From the NCBI GenBank assembly GCA_024274785.1, contig JAJSAM010000030.1:1-64000 (forward strand): a stretch of DNA of 64,000 nt, written 5' to 3'. This document shows positions 18,403 through 29,701 of this stretch, one piece after another. Each line of letters opens with the position of its first letter. The stretch's first letter is position 1. A program made the position numbers and the translations under genes. The notes below the pieces were generated by a model, which did no database searches, had not been told where the DNA came from, and was given only the letters and a program-made list of their open reading frames with translations. The DNA is from Planctomycetota bacterium. GTDB lineage: Bacteria > Planctomycetota > JAJSAM01.

Positions 18403-19561
18403 GCTCGAAGCCTACCAGAGCGCCCTCGACCACGGCATCCTCGACGGCGAAGGAAATCCGGAAATGGCCCTCTCTACCGAAGCCGACGCCGGGGACGCAG
18501 AGAATGCGCTCGTCCTTGAGCATCCGGACGAATTCGACATCGTCGCCGCCCGGGGCCTTCGGGAACATGTAGAACGCTCCCTGTGGTCTGACGACCTCGT
18601 AGCCCATCTTCGTCAGCGCCTCGTAGAGCAGGTCGCGCTTGCGCTGGTAGTCGGCGACATCGACGGTGACGTCCTGCAGCTTCGCCACCAGGCGCTGCAT
18701 CAAGGCCGGGGCGCTGACCATGCCGAGAGCCCGCTGATTGAAGACCATCCCCCTGAACAGCTCCTTGATGGGCTGGATGCCCGGGTGCAGAGCGACGTAA
18801 CCGATGCGCTCCCCGGCGAGGTTCAGGTCCTTGCTGTGGCTCGTGATGACGACGGAGTTGCGGTAATGGTGGAAGATCCACGGCACCTTCACGCCGTCGT
18901 AGGTGATGCGACGGTAAGGCTCGTCCGAGATCAGGTAGATCTGGTTGCCGTACTCCACCTCCTTGGACCGCAGCATGGCGGCCAGATCGCGGAGTCCCTC
19001 ACCGTTGTAGACGACGCCGGTGGGATTATTCGGAGAGTTGATGATCACCGCTTCGACGTCCGGCCCCATCACCCGTTCCACCGCGGCGACATCGATCTGA
19101 AACGCGTCGTCGGTCTGCACCACCTCGACGATGCCGTGGTGTCCGGAGATGTAGAACTCGTACTCCGGGAAGTACGGCGCGAGGATGATGATGCGTGCCC
19201 CCGCCTCCATCACGGTCTTGATGAAGACGTTGAGTCCCCCGCCGGCTCCGACCGTCATCACGATCTGCCGCCTGGTGAACGGCAGCGTGGTTTCCCTCTC
19301 GAGATGCCTCGCCACGGCCTCGCGAGTCTCCGGATAGCCGGCGTTCACCATGTAGCGGTGCATGCCCGGTATCGGATTCCGGGCCAGTTCGAGCAGCGCT
19401 TCCTGGAACTGCGGGGGCGGCTCGAGATGAGGATTCCCGAGCGACAGGTCGTAGACGTTCTCTTCGCCGTACTGTTCCTTGAGCTTGATGCCGCTCTCGA
19501 ACATGGCACGGATCCAGGATGCCCGTGTCAGGTAGCCCGCTACCCGGCGGGATATCGCCAT
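18380..19561 (-). CDS. PLP-dependent aminotransferase, class I/II
   Basis: Fold-type I aminotransferase of 393 residues, similar in layout to aspartate/aromatic aminotransferases. The PLP Schiff-base lysine is K244 in SHSKDLNLAGERIGY; Asp213 in ISDEPY would hold the pyridine nitrogen, and NSPNNPTG (residues 175-182) is the standard cofactor/substrate loop. The substrate cannot be read from sequence. The ATG at 19561 has GGGAGA upstream, but this lies directly against the T-run of a terminator from the preceding operon (19573-19605). Expression therefore depends on readthrough or a promoter hidden in that short gap. A kinase-like gene overlaps its 3' end. Confidence 0.9.
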   Translation of the reverse strand: MAISRRVAGYLTRASWIRAMFESGIKLKEQYGEENVYDLSLGNPHLEPPPQFQEALLELARNPIPGMHRYMVNAGYPETREAVARHLERETTLPFTRRQIVMTVGAGGGLNVFIKTVMEAGARIIILAPYFPEYEFYISGHHGIVEVVQTDDAFQIDVAAVERVMGPDVEAVIINSPNNPTGVVYNGEGLRDLAAMLRSKEVEYGNQIYLISDEPYRRITYDGVKVPWIFHHYRNSVVITSHSKDLNLAGERIGYVALHPGIQPIKELFRGMVFNQRALGMVSAPALMQRLVAKLQDVTVDVADYQRKRDLLYEALTKMGYEVVRPQGAFYMFPKAPGGDDVEFVRMLKDERILCVPGVGFGREGHFRISFAVEDAVVEGALVGFERAIREIQ

Positions 19562-19572
19562 ATGAGTCTCCC

Positions 19573-19605
19573 AAAAAAAGCCCGGCCCCCGAGAGGGACC
19601 GGGCT
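19573..19605 (-). terminator. Rho-independent terminator after the toroid-protein genes
   Basis: On the minus strand, AGCCCGGTCC pairs with GGGCCGGGCT across a short loop and is followed by a run of seven T. It lies 50 bases after the stop of the 19655-21100 gene. It is the clearest intrinsic terminator in the window. Confidence 0.85.
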
Positions 19606-19654
19606 CCCATTTGACTGATCGGGGGACTTTCCGGCGAGAAAAAGGCCCGCGGGC

Positions 19655-21100
19655 TCAGCGCCTTCGCTCGAGCATTTCCGCCACCATGGTCATCATCGCC
19701 GTGGAATAGACCCGCCCTCCCTCGCGTCCCCAGGGGCCGACCGGATCGAAGGAACCGTTCACGTCGCGCTCGGTCCGCTGCGCGGTGGTGATGATGTGCA
19801 TCATCTCTCCGGACCAGCGTTCCCACGCCGCGCCGCCCACCTGGGAGAGAGCGTGCGTCCCCCAGAACCAGTAGTACATGTCGATCTGGCCACTGGTCTC
19901 GTTCCATTGCGGCGGCATCTCGAGGAGGAGCTTCACGCCCTTCCGAGCAGCCTCGCTCCGCGCAAGATCCTGGCCACAGAAGGCCCGGGTGGCGATGCCC
20001 TCCGCCGTCAGCGATTCGGACTTGTCGGCGGGAAACCTTTCCATCATGTCCTGGGACCGGGCCGGCGACGAGCCCCGGAAGATGTAGCCCACCCGCCCGA
20101 ACTCCGGCTCCGTCATCTTCTCGATCCAGACCGACGCACCTTCGAATGCCCCCTGGTCCACGCGCAATCCTGCATTCTTCGCCGCATGGAGAGCCGCCGT
20201 CATCCAGCCGGTAACCGAGGTGTCGTTGTCCCCCGGCCGAACGCCGTAACGCCAGGCCAGGTAAGGATTCCGGGCCTTCAGGATGAAGTCCACGCCCTTC
20301 TGCGCGCTCTGCTCGAAGAGCGGCGAGGCGGTCAGGGCATAGGCCGTCACCATCGCCTGTGCGGCGACAGCGTGATTGTAGGTGAAGTGGTTCGTCGTCC
20401 GGGGACCGAAGCAGCCCTCCGAATCCTGGATCTGCCTCAGGTACAGGAGCGCATCCCTCACCGTCTTCTTGTAGTTCCCGGACTTGTGGGTCTGCCCCGC
20501 GCCAAGAAAAGCCAGCGTGGCCAATCCGGTCACCCCGGGATCGTAGAGCGCGCGACCCACACCATCGCACTCCTCGTAGATGCACTGCCGGGTGAAACCA
20601 TCGGTGTCCCAGTAGCCTTCCGGGCTCTGGTGTATCTTCAACCATTCGAGGGCCCGGTCGATGTGTTTGCTGACGGTAGTGGTCGGTCGCCGTGGCCCGA
20701 ACGCTCCCCCCGCCACGCCACTGGTCTTTCGTTCTTCCAGTCGAGCGTTCGGCGCCGGCATCTCCGGCGGATCGGCCAATCCCCTGATGCCCGGAGGCTC
20801 CGCCGGTCCGGGTTTCTCCAGCCGCCGGGGCGCATCGCCGCCGAGCAGGGCCGTCATCTCCGCCAGCAGTTTCTGCTGGGTGGCGACCAGGTCGCGGATC
20901 CGCACTCGCGTCGCCCCAGCCTCGTCCGGCCGCTTCACCCGCTCCATGATTTCGAGGAGTTTCATCTGGGTGGTGATGGCGTCGGTCAGAGCCTCGAGCT
21001 GCGCCCGCAGATCCGCGAGGTCCCGGCCGCCGGCGCTCGCCGATCCGGGCACGGCCAGGGCCAATGCAACGATCAGGGAAAGGAAGATTGCTCTCTTCAT
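19655..21100 (-). CDS. Secreted alpha/alpha-toroid (prenyltransferase/squalene-cyclase repeat) protein
   Basis: A 481-residue protein with a clear signal peptide (MKRAIFLSLIVALALAVPGSASA). After a helical, Glu/Arg-rich segment and a linker (about 25-155), repeats typical of the terpenoid-cyclase/protein-prenyltransferase toroid fold follow: ALEWLKIHQSPEGYWD, GLATLAFLGAGQTHKSG, DALLYLRQIQDSEGCFG, and similar. The segment CFGPRTTNHFTYNHA is nearly identical in the upstream paralogue. I see no DXDD cyclase motif, so it is probably a non-catalytic or differently acting toroid protein. The ATG is preceded by GGAGGCAGACC. It is the second gene of a tandem pair and ends in a strong terminator. Function unknown. 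Confidence 0.8.
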   Translation of the reverse strand: MKRAIFLSLIVALALAVPGSASAGGRDLADLRAQLEALTDAITTQMKLLEIMERVKRPDEAGATRVRIRDLVATQQKLLAEMTALLGGDAPRRLEKPGPAEPPGIRGLADPPEMPAPNARLEERKTSGVAGGAFGPRRPTTTVSKHIDRALEWLKIHQSPEGYWDTDGFTRQCIYEECDGVGRALYDPGVTGLATLAFLGAGQTHKSGNYKKTVRDALLYLRQIQDSEGCFGPRTTNHFTYNHAVAAQAMVTAYALTASPLFEQSAQKGVDFILKARNPYLAWRYGVRPGDNDTSVTGWMTAALHAAKNAGLRVDQGAFEGASVWIEKMTEPEFGRVGYIFRGSSPARSQDMMERFPADKSESLTAEGIATRAFCGQDLARSEAARKGVKLLLEMPPQWNETSGQIDMYYWFWGTHALSQVGGAAWERWSGEMMHIITTAQRTERDVNGSFDPVGPWGREGGRVYSTAMMTMVAEMLERRR

Positions 21101-21206
21101 GGTCTGCCTCCATCAGGGTTCCTTCACTTGAAGAGAGGCACCGGTAAAGGCGCATGGTTGGAAGAATACGGGAACGCGGTGCCAGGTTCCGGGGTGCCGA
21201 ATCGAG

Positions 21207-21238
21207 CCGGGCGCCGGATCTTTCGATCCGGCGCCCGG
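21207..21238 (-). promoter_or_regulatory. Perfect 14-bp hairpin with GNRA-type loop between the toroid paralogues
   Basis: CCGGGCGCCGGATC and its exact complement flank a four-base loop; on the transcribed strand the loop reads GAAA, a GNRA tetraloop. No T-run follows. It sits between the stop of the first toroid gene and the start of the second, where it may stabilise the upstream mRNA end or partly terminate transcription. Confidence 0.6.
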
Positions 21239-21268
21239 GTCACTTCCGGAAGCCTGCCGGCCTCGGGA

Positions 21269-22816
21269 TCAGTACGTCCCGAAGACCTTGCCGTAGCGGT
21301 AGTAGACCTCCATGCACATCACGAGGACGGCGGTGGAGTACACCCGGCCACCTTCCGGTCCCCAGGGACCGACCGGATCCCAGGAGCCCTTCTCGTCGCC
21401 ATCCTTCTGCTGGTGGTCGATGATCTCGCTCTTCATGGCGGTGTTCCACTGCTTCCAGGGGTCGCCGCCGACCTGGAACAGGGCGAGAGTCGCGTAGTAC
21501 CAGTAGTACATGTCGATGGAACCGGACTGCTCGTCCCAGACAGGCAGTGCCTTCAGGCAGAGGTCCGTCCCCTTCTGGATGATCTCGCTCTTCCGCGGGT
21601 CCTCGCCGATGAAGATGCGCGCCAGGATGCCAACGGCGGTCAGCGACTCGGACTTGTCGGAGGGGAACTTGTCCATCAGGTTCTGCGGACGGGCGGGGCC
21701 GGTACCGCGGGAGGTGTAGCCCACCCGGCCGTACTCGGGCTCGGTCGCCTTCTCGATCCAGGCCTTGGTGCCGTCGAAGGCAGCCTGGTCCACGCGCAGC
21801 CCCGCGGCCTTGGCCGACTTGAGCGCCATGATCATCCAACCCGTCACCGAGGTATCGTTGTCGCCCGGGCGGACACCGTAGCGCCAGGCCAGGTAGGGGT
21901 TCTGGGCCTTGTGAATGAAGTCGATGGCCTGCTGCGCGCTCTGCTTGAAGAGCGGCGAAGCGGTCAGGGCGTAGGCCTCGGCCATCGCCAGGGCGCCGAT
22001 CGCGTGGTTGTAGGTGAAGTGGTTGGTCGTCCGGGGACCGAAGCAGCCCTCCGGGTCCTGAACCTGCTTCAGGTACTTCAGGCCTTCACGGACGGTTTTC
22101 TTGTAGCGGCCGTGCTTGTGGGTCTCGCCGGCGCCGAGGAAGGCGAGGAGAGCGAGGCCCGAGACGCCCGGGTCGTACAGGGCGTTTCCGGGGTCGCCAC
22201 ACTGGTTCAGCTTGCACTGCGCCATAAAGCCGTCACAGTCCCAGTATCCATCGTCGCTCTGGTGGTTCTTCAGCCACTCGAGGCCGAGGTCCACCGCACC
22301 CTCGGTACGCGCGCCACCGCCGAGGGCCCGAAGGTTCCGGTGACCACCGCGACCGCCGAAAGCGCCGCCGGCGCCGCCGCCGATACCGATAGCCGCGTTC
22401 GTGGACGGACCGTCGAAGGGAGCGTCAGAGAGGAAATCCTTCTTGCCGAGCGATTCCTCGAACGGCAGGTCGTTATCCGTCTCGTTGTGGTCGGAGACCT
22501 TGGCGTCCTTGATGACGGGGTCTTCGATGACCTTCTCTTCCTGCTCGATCGGCTTCGTCTCTTCGATGTCCGGCTTGACCTCTTCCTTCAGCGGGTCGAA
22601 GATGTCCTCGTCGAGCTTCGAATTCACCATCGCGTCCGCATCGTTCAGACCGGGACCGAAGGCGGTGGCGAAGAGGATCGCGACCAGAAGTCCGTGAAAT
22701 CCGATCGAAATCAGCCACCAGGGGGTCTTCTTCAGCTGGGCATAGAGGATGTCGTTGAACGTCTCCTCATGCCGGGAGATGTTCCGCCAGCCACCTTGAT
22801 CGTCTGGTCCATACAT
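21269..22816 (-). CDS. Membrane-anchored alpha/alpha-toroid (prenyltransferase/squalene-cyclase repeat) protein
   Basis: A 515-residue paralogue of the following gene. The chosen ATG at 22816 (MYGPDDQGG) has GGAGG eight bases upstream; the frame to 22936 is rejected. Residues about 35-55 form one membrane segment (WWLISIGFHGLLVAILFATAF), giving an N-in anchor. An acidic, Pro/Glu/Lys-rich linker (about 60-150) and a Gly-rich patch (IGIGGGAGGAFGGRGG) precede the toroid repeats (LEWLKNHQSDDGYWD, LALLAFLGAGETHKHG, GLKYLKQVQDPEGCFG). The layout suggests the linker spans the periplasm and presents the toroid domain. Function unknown; a scaffold or polymer-binding role is an inference. Confidence 0.8.
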   Translation of the reverse strand: MYGPDDQGGWRNISRHEETFNDILYAQLKKTPWWLISIGFHGLLVAILFATAFGPGLNDADAMVNSKLDEDIFDPLKEEVKPDIEETKPIEQEEKVIEDPVIKDAKVSDHNETDNDLPFEESLGKKDFLSDAPFDGPSTNAAIGIGGGAGGAFGGRGGHRNLRALGGGARTEGAVDLGLEWLKNHQSDDGYWDCDGFMAQCKLNQCGDPGNALYDPGVSGLALLAFLGAGETHKHGRYKKTVREGLKYLKQVQDPEGCFGPRTTNHFTYNHAIGALAMAEAYALTASPLFKQSAQQAIDFIHKAQNPYLAWRYGVRPGDNDTSVTGWMIMALKSAKAAGLRVDQAAFDGTKAWIEKATEPEYGRVGYTSRGTGPARPQNLMDKFPSDKSESLTAVGILARIFIGEDPRKSEIIQKGTDLCLKALPVWDEQSGSIDMYYWYYATLALFQVGGDPWKQWNTAMKSEIIDHQQKDGDEKGSWDPVGPWGPEGGRVYSTAVLVMCMEVYYRYGKVFGTY

Positions 22817-22856
22817 GGTTTTCGCCTCCAGGCTTCCGGGCCTTGCACCTCGCTCG

Positions 22857-22886
22857 AGTCTAGGGTGCGTTTCCATCCCACACCAA
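22857..22886 (-). promoter_or_regulatory. Sigma70-like promoter of the toroid-protein operon
   Basis: On the minus strand, TTGGTG (22886-22881), 18 bases, TAGACT (22862-22857), about 40 bases before the ATG at 22816. The TAGACT box is identical to the one ahead of tupA. Confidence 0.5.
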
Positions 22887-22975
22887 CGAAAACGGGAAGC
22901 CCCGGTTCGACGGAAAATCAGGAAAATACAAACCAATAAACAGAAACAACTTAGGACTGGCCGATCGTTCCCGGC

Positions 22976-24127
22976 TCAGGTCGAGAGAGCATCCAGAACC
23001 TCTTCGGTCTGCGCCTGGAACCGACGCTTCAGCTCCCGCTTGAATATGGCGGGCTCCACGACCGACTCCTTCAGCAGGCTGAGCTGCACCTTCAATTGTG
23101 CGGCGCTGAACTTCAGGTAACGAATCTGGACGCTGATCTCCTCTTTGGCTTCGTCGTAGGGGAGGATGCGAGCGGTGTGGTGGGCCTCGAGTTTCAGGAT
23201 CACGATGCCGGCGGGGGTCATGTTCAGATCGGAAATCTCGCCCACCCTGGCGTCCCAGATGAAGTTTCGAACGAAATCGAGCTGTTGATCGCTCCTCTTG
23301 ATCGGCTTTTCGAATGCGCTCAGCGGGCCGCCGTGAACCTCCTCCACCAGCTTGTCGAAGTCCTCTCCACCCCGAGCCCGGCTGAGCAGGAGACTGGCGT
23401 ACGCCTTCGCCGCCGCCTGGGCCCCGGGCCCGCTCACTCCGGGTTGTTCGAAATCGGCGACGCGAACGAAGATGGCTCCGACCTTCGCCTGCTCGTCCTG
23501 GTGATACTCCTTGATGTTCCGCTGGTAATACCCCCGAACCTCCATGGGCCGGACGTAGAAGTCCACCAACGGCCTGACTTCGGGGCTCGTGGCACCCTCC
23601 CGGCCGAGCGCGATGTTGAAGTACTTCTGGATCACGAGCTTCTTGCGTTGCTCCTCTTCCCACTCCCAGCGGGCGACGCCACGGCTCCGGAGGTCTTCGT
23701 CGAGGGTGGTATCACGCTTCTTGAGCTGCTCCTCGGCATCCTGCACCATCCGCTCGAGGTCCTCCTTCGTGACGTCCACGCCGAGACGCTCGGCGGCCTG
23801 GAGGAAGAGACGGCCAATGATCATGTCGAGGGCGAAACGCTCGAGGGCCTGCCGATAGCGGGCATCCGTCGGCTCACCGATGGTGAGAAGCGCATCCCCA
23901 TACTCGGCCTGGATGGATCGTACGGTGATGATCTCGTCGTTGACGCGGGCCACGATGCGATTCGGGTCGAGGAGTTCCTGCTCGGGGACATCCTCTTCCG
24001 AGACCATCGGCGCCGCGCCGACCCCTTCGAACCCGGAATCGGGGGCGACCACACCCGGCGCCTCCGTGGTGCTGCCGCAGGCGACGAGAACGAAGGTCAG
24101 CAGGAGAATGATCGATACGGACTTCAT
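22976..24127 (-). CDS. PpiC/SurA-type peptidyl-prolyl isomerase-like lipoprotein
   Basis: A 383-residue lipoprotein: the N-terminus ends in the lipobox LVAC, giving a lipidated Cys at residue 17. The region after about residue 55 (IVARVNDEIITVRSI) is the start of the SurA-like N-domain, in which long helices form the chaperone cradle. The segment around 215-315 (AKVGAIFVRVADFE, AYASLLLSRARGGEDFDKLVEE) looks like a degenerate parvulin (PpiC) domain; I do not see a strong parvulin active site. It probably assists folding of secreted or outer-membrane proteins at the envelope. It precedes the toroid operon and follows mfd on the same strand. Confidence 0.8.
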   Translation of the reverse strand: MKSVSIILLLTFVLVACGSTTEAPGVVAPDSGFEGVGAAPMVSEEDVPEQELLDPNRIVARVNDEIITVRSIQAEYGDALLTIGEPTDARYRQALERFALDMIIGRLFLQAAERLGVDVTKEDLERMVQDAEEQLKKRDTTLDEDLRSRGVARWEWEEEQRKKLVIQKYFNIALGREGATSPEVRPLVDFYVRPMEVRGYYQRNIKEYHQDEQAKVGAIFVRVADFEQPGVSGPGAQAAAKAYASLLLSRARGGEDFDKLVEEVHGGPLSAFEKPIKRSDQQLDFVRNFIWDARVGEISDLNMTPAGIVILKLEAHHTARILPYDEAKEEISVQIRYLKFSAAQLKVQLSLLKESVVEPAIFKRELKRRFQAQTEEVLDALST

Positions 24128-24178
24128 GGGTGGGATGCTCCCGGTCTTGACGTGGTGATCTTAGTGTGGAACCACCCT

Positions 24179-27424
<3,246 letters not shown>

Positions 27425-27430
27425 GATCCC

Positions 27431-28711
27431 TCAGCGGGAACCGGCCCCGGGCCGGGGACGGCGCCGACGCGGCTTGCGCTTCTCCTTCGCTTCCGGGGAC
27501 TGATCGCGGCCTTCGGCTTTCACTTCGCGAGGGGGAGAGCGGCGCCCTCGGCCGGTGGCGGGCTCACGATCCCCGGCAGCCTTGCGCGGCTTCTTCGCCG
27601 AGGACTTTCGTTCCGCCGTCTTCGCCGCCGCAGAGCGCTTGCCGGACGCCTTCCTTTTTGCAGCGGGCTTCTTCGCCGTGGTGGTCTTCTTCGCCGCAAC
27701 GGGCTTCTTCGCCGCAGCGCTCTTCTTCACGGAGCGCTTGCGGGGCGACAAGGGATCGGCTTCGCGTACGGCACGCGAGGATCCTCTCCCTCGATCCGCT
27801 TCCGGAGACTTCTCCGCACTCTGCTTCGCCGGCCGGCGCCGACGGGGGGCGGGCTTCTCCTCCGTCCGCACCTCACGCGTGGCCCGCGACTTTCGCTCGG
27901 GCTTCTTCTCAGCTTTCTTCTCAGCTTTCTTCTCGGGTTTCCGCTCGGGTTTCCGCTCGGTTCGCCGCTTCGGCTCGGCGCGCTGCTCGGTCCCCTCCGC
28001 GCGGGATCCCCGGCGACAGCCGCCCCGTTTGCCGCGGGAGTGGCCCTCCTTCGCGAGGATGTCGAGGGCGGTGCGCGCGGCGTCCTGTTCCGCCTCCTTC
28101 TTACTGGCGCCCTTGCCCGCCGTGAACTCGCGATTCTTCACCACGGCCGCCACGCGGAAGAGTTTGGAGTGGTCGGGGCCGCGCTCCTGGAGCACACGGT
28201 AGACCGGAGTCGACGAGAACTCCTTCTGGGCGCGCTGCTGGAGCATCGACTTGAAGTTCTTCTCCTGGTGGTCGTCCTTCAGAACCTCCTCCACATAGTG
28301 GTGCAGGTGGTCGAGGACGAAGTGGCGCGCGGCCTCCATGCCCCGGTCGAGGTAGACCGCGGCGATGACCGCCTCCACCACGTTGGCGATGAGGGAACGA
28401 GGCACATCTCCCTTCATCCGAAGCCCTTTGCCGATGAAGAGGTACTTGTCGAGCCCGATCTCGAACCCGAGCCGGGCCAGGGACTCCCCGGAGACGACCA
28501 CGGACTTGACCCGGGTCAGGTCGCCTTCGTCGTTTCCGGGGAGGATCGAGAAGAGGTACTCGGAGATCACCATCCCGAGGATGGCGTCGCCGAGGAACTC
28601 GAGTCGCTCGTTGGACGGGTGCAGATCGTCCTTCACGGACGAGTGGGTCAGGGCCTTTCGGAGCAGCCCCTCCCGGCGGAACAGGTAGCCGATGGCCTCC
28701 TGGCACTTCAT
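27431..28711 (-). CDS. rnc: Ribonuclease III with a ~200-residue basic low-complexity tail
   Basis: Cleaves double-stranded RNA in rRNA and mRNA processing. Residues 1-150 form the RNase III domain with signature NERLEFLGDAI (34-44) and downstream acidic catalytic residues. Residues about 151-223 are the dsRNA-binding domain, ending in the classical GKGASKKEAEQDAARTALD segment. Residues 224-426 are an extra tail of Lys, Arg, Ala, Glu and Pro with repeated PEKKAEKK and AAAKKPVAAKK units. The tail nearly doubles a normal 220-230-residue enzyme. I chose ATG 28711 (GGGGAT upstream); the frame extends 18 codons further to 28765. mfd follows after six bases. Confidence 0.93.
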   Translation of the reverse strand: MKCQEAIGYLFRREGLLRKALTHSSVKDDLHPSNERLEFLGDAILGMVISEYLFSILPGNDEGDLTRVKSVVVSGESLARLGFEIGLDKYLFIGKGLRMKGDVPRSLIANVVEAVIAAVYLDRGMEAARHFVLDHLHHYVEEVLKDDHQEKNFKSMLQQRAQKEFSSTPVYRVLQERGPDHSKLFRVAAVVKNREFTAGKGASKKEAEQDAARTALDILAKEGHSRGKRGGCRRGSRAEGTEQRAEPKRRTERKPERKPEKKAEKKAEKKPERKSRATREVRTEEKPAPRRRRPAKQSAEKSPEADRGRGSSRAVREADPLSPRKRSVKKSAAAKKPVAAKKTTTAKKPAAKRKASGKRSAAAKTAERKSSAKKPRKAAGDREPATGRGRRSPPREVKAEGRDQSPEAKEKRKPRRRRPRPGAGSR

Positions 28712-29044
28712 GACATCCCCATTGGTGACTACGCTGCTACGGGAAGACAATCTGGGATTCAACACGTCTCCTGATCTGAGTCACAGACTCATTGGATCGG
28801 AGCACAGTGGGCCTGGAGTAGGCGCAACGAGCGCATGTCGCCGATCCCGCGAGGGATCGGGGTCGGGTCGGGGAAGCCTGCCCATCCTCTGGATTAACCA
28901 GCTTGGGGTTGACCAGGATTTCCAGACCGGACTGGACTCAAGCCGTAGCCCGCAGACGCGGGGACCCGGGCTCCGATATCGATAGTTCATCCTAATAGGA
29001 TCTATCGGCAGCCGACAGAAATTCGGACACCCACTTGCCGCGAG
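28712..29044. other. Non-coding interval with two hairpins
   Basis: No convincing gene in these 333 bases between rnc and the HD gene. One hairpin is at 28841-28860 (CCGATCCC, loop GCGA, GGGATCGG, a GNRA-type loop). A second inverted repeat is at 28980-29007: CGATAG pairs with CTATCG outside ATCCTA/TAGGAT, with a TTC bulge. The AT-rich second repeat stands out from its surroundings. A small RNA or regulator site is possible; nothing recognised. Confidence 0.4.
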
Positions 29045-29063
29045 AAAGGGGTCTACCCCCTTT
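29045..29063 (-). terminator. Short intrinsic terminator of the HD-domain gene
   Basis: On the minus strand, AAAGGGG, a five-base loop, then CCCCTTT, directly abutting the stop codon at 29064. The T-run is short, so strength is uncertain. Confidence 0.5.
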
Positions 29064-29624
29064 TCACTCTCCCGCCAGCCCGATCTCATCCGCCACCGAA
29101 CGCATCCCGTCGATGACGTCCTGGATGTGCGCGGTCGGATCCACGCCGAGTTCCTCCATCGCCTTCGTGATCTCCTCGCGGCTCACTTTGGCGGCGAACG
29201 ACTTGTCCTTCAGCTTCTTCTTCACGGACTTCGGCTTGACGTCGTGGATCGACTTGCTCGGGCGGACGAGCGCCACGGCGCAGGTGAAGCCGGAGAGTTC
29301 GTCCACGGCGAAAAGGGTCTTCGCCATCGCCGTCTCGCGCGCGACGCCGGTGTGCGGAGCGTGGCCGAGGATGGCCTTTCGGATCTCCTCCGGCACGCCG
29401 CGCCCGGCCAGGATCGGTTCCCCGTCCTTCGGGTGCTCCGCGAGAGTGGGGTGGATCTCGTAGTCGAAGTCGTGGAGCAACCCGGCCATCCCCCACGCTT
29501 CCACGTCCGCCCCGTCACGGCGGGCGAACCACCGCATGACGCCTTCGACGGTCAGGGCGTGCCGCCGCAGCGACCCGGACCTGGTGAATTCAGCCAGAAT
29601 GGTCCAGGCGTCATCGCGGTTCAT
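29064..29624 (-). CDS. HD-domain phosphohydrolase-like protein
   Basis: A 186-residue soluble protein of the HD superfamily. His22 (in RRHALTVEG) and the His51-Asp52 pair (LLHDFDYE) match the metal ligands; HPTLAEHPKDG and the later ILGHAPHTG supply further His. Such proteins hydrolyse phosphate esters of nucleotides or related compounds; the substrate is unknown. The C-terminal third is Lys-rich and helical. The ATG at 29624 has AGGAGATCCG just upstream. It follows purH on the same strand but has its own hairpin after the stop. Annotated in other genomes as an HDIG or hydrolase protein. Confidence 0.85.
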   Translation of the reverse strand: MNRDDAWTILAEFTRSGSLRRHALTVEGVMRWFARRDGADVEAWGMAGLLHDFDYEIHPTLAEHPKDGEPILAGRGVPEEIRKAILGHAPHTGVARETAMAKTLFAVDELSGFTCAVALVRPSKSIHDVKPKSVKKKLKDKSFAAKVSREEITKAMEELGVDPTAHIQDVIDGMRSVADEIGLAGE

Positions 29625-29701
29625 CGGATCTCCTTCCGGGTATCACCCTGCGTTCCAGTCTACCGGCACGGGCGGAACATCCGGGGAAAGAGGGCGGCGG
29701 G

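Noticed and set aside
28766..29044. Possible tRNA or small structured RNA
   Set aside because: No TTCGA-type T-loop, acceptor stem or CCA-like end was found; only generic hairpins are present.
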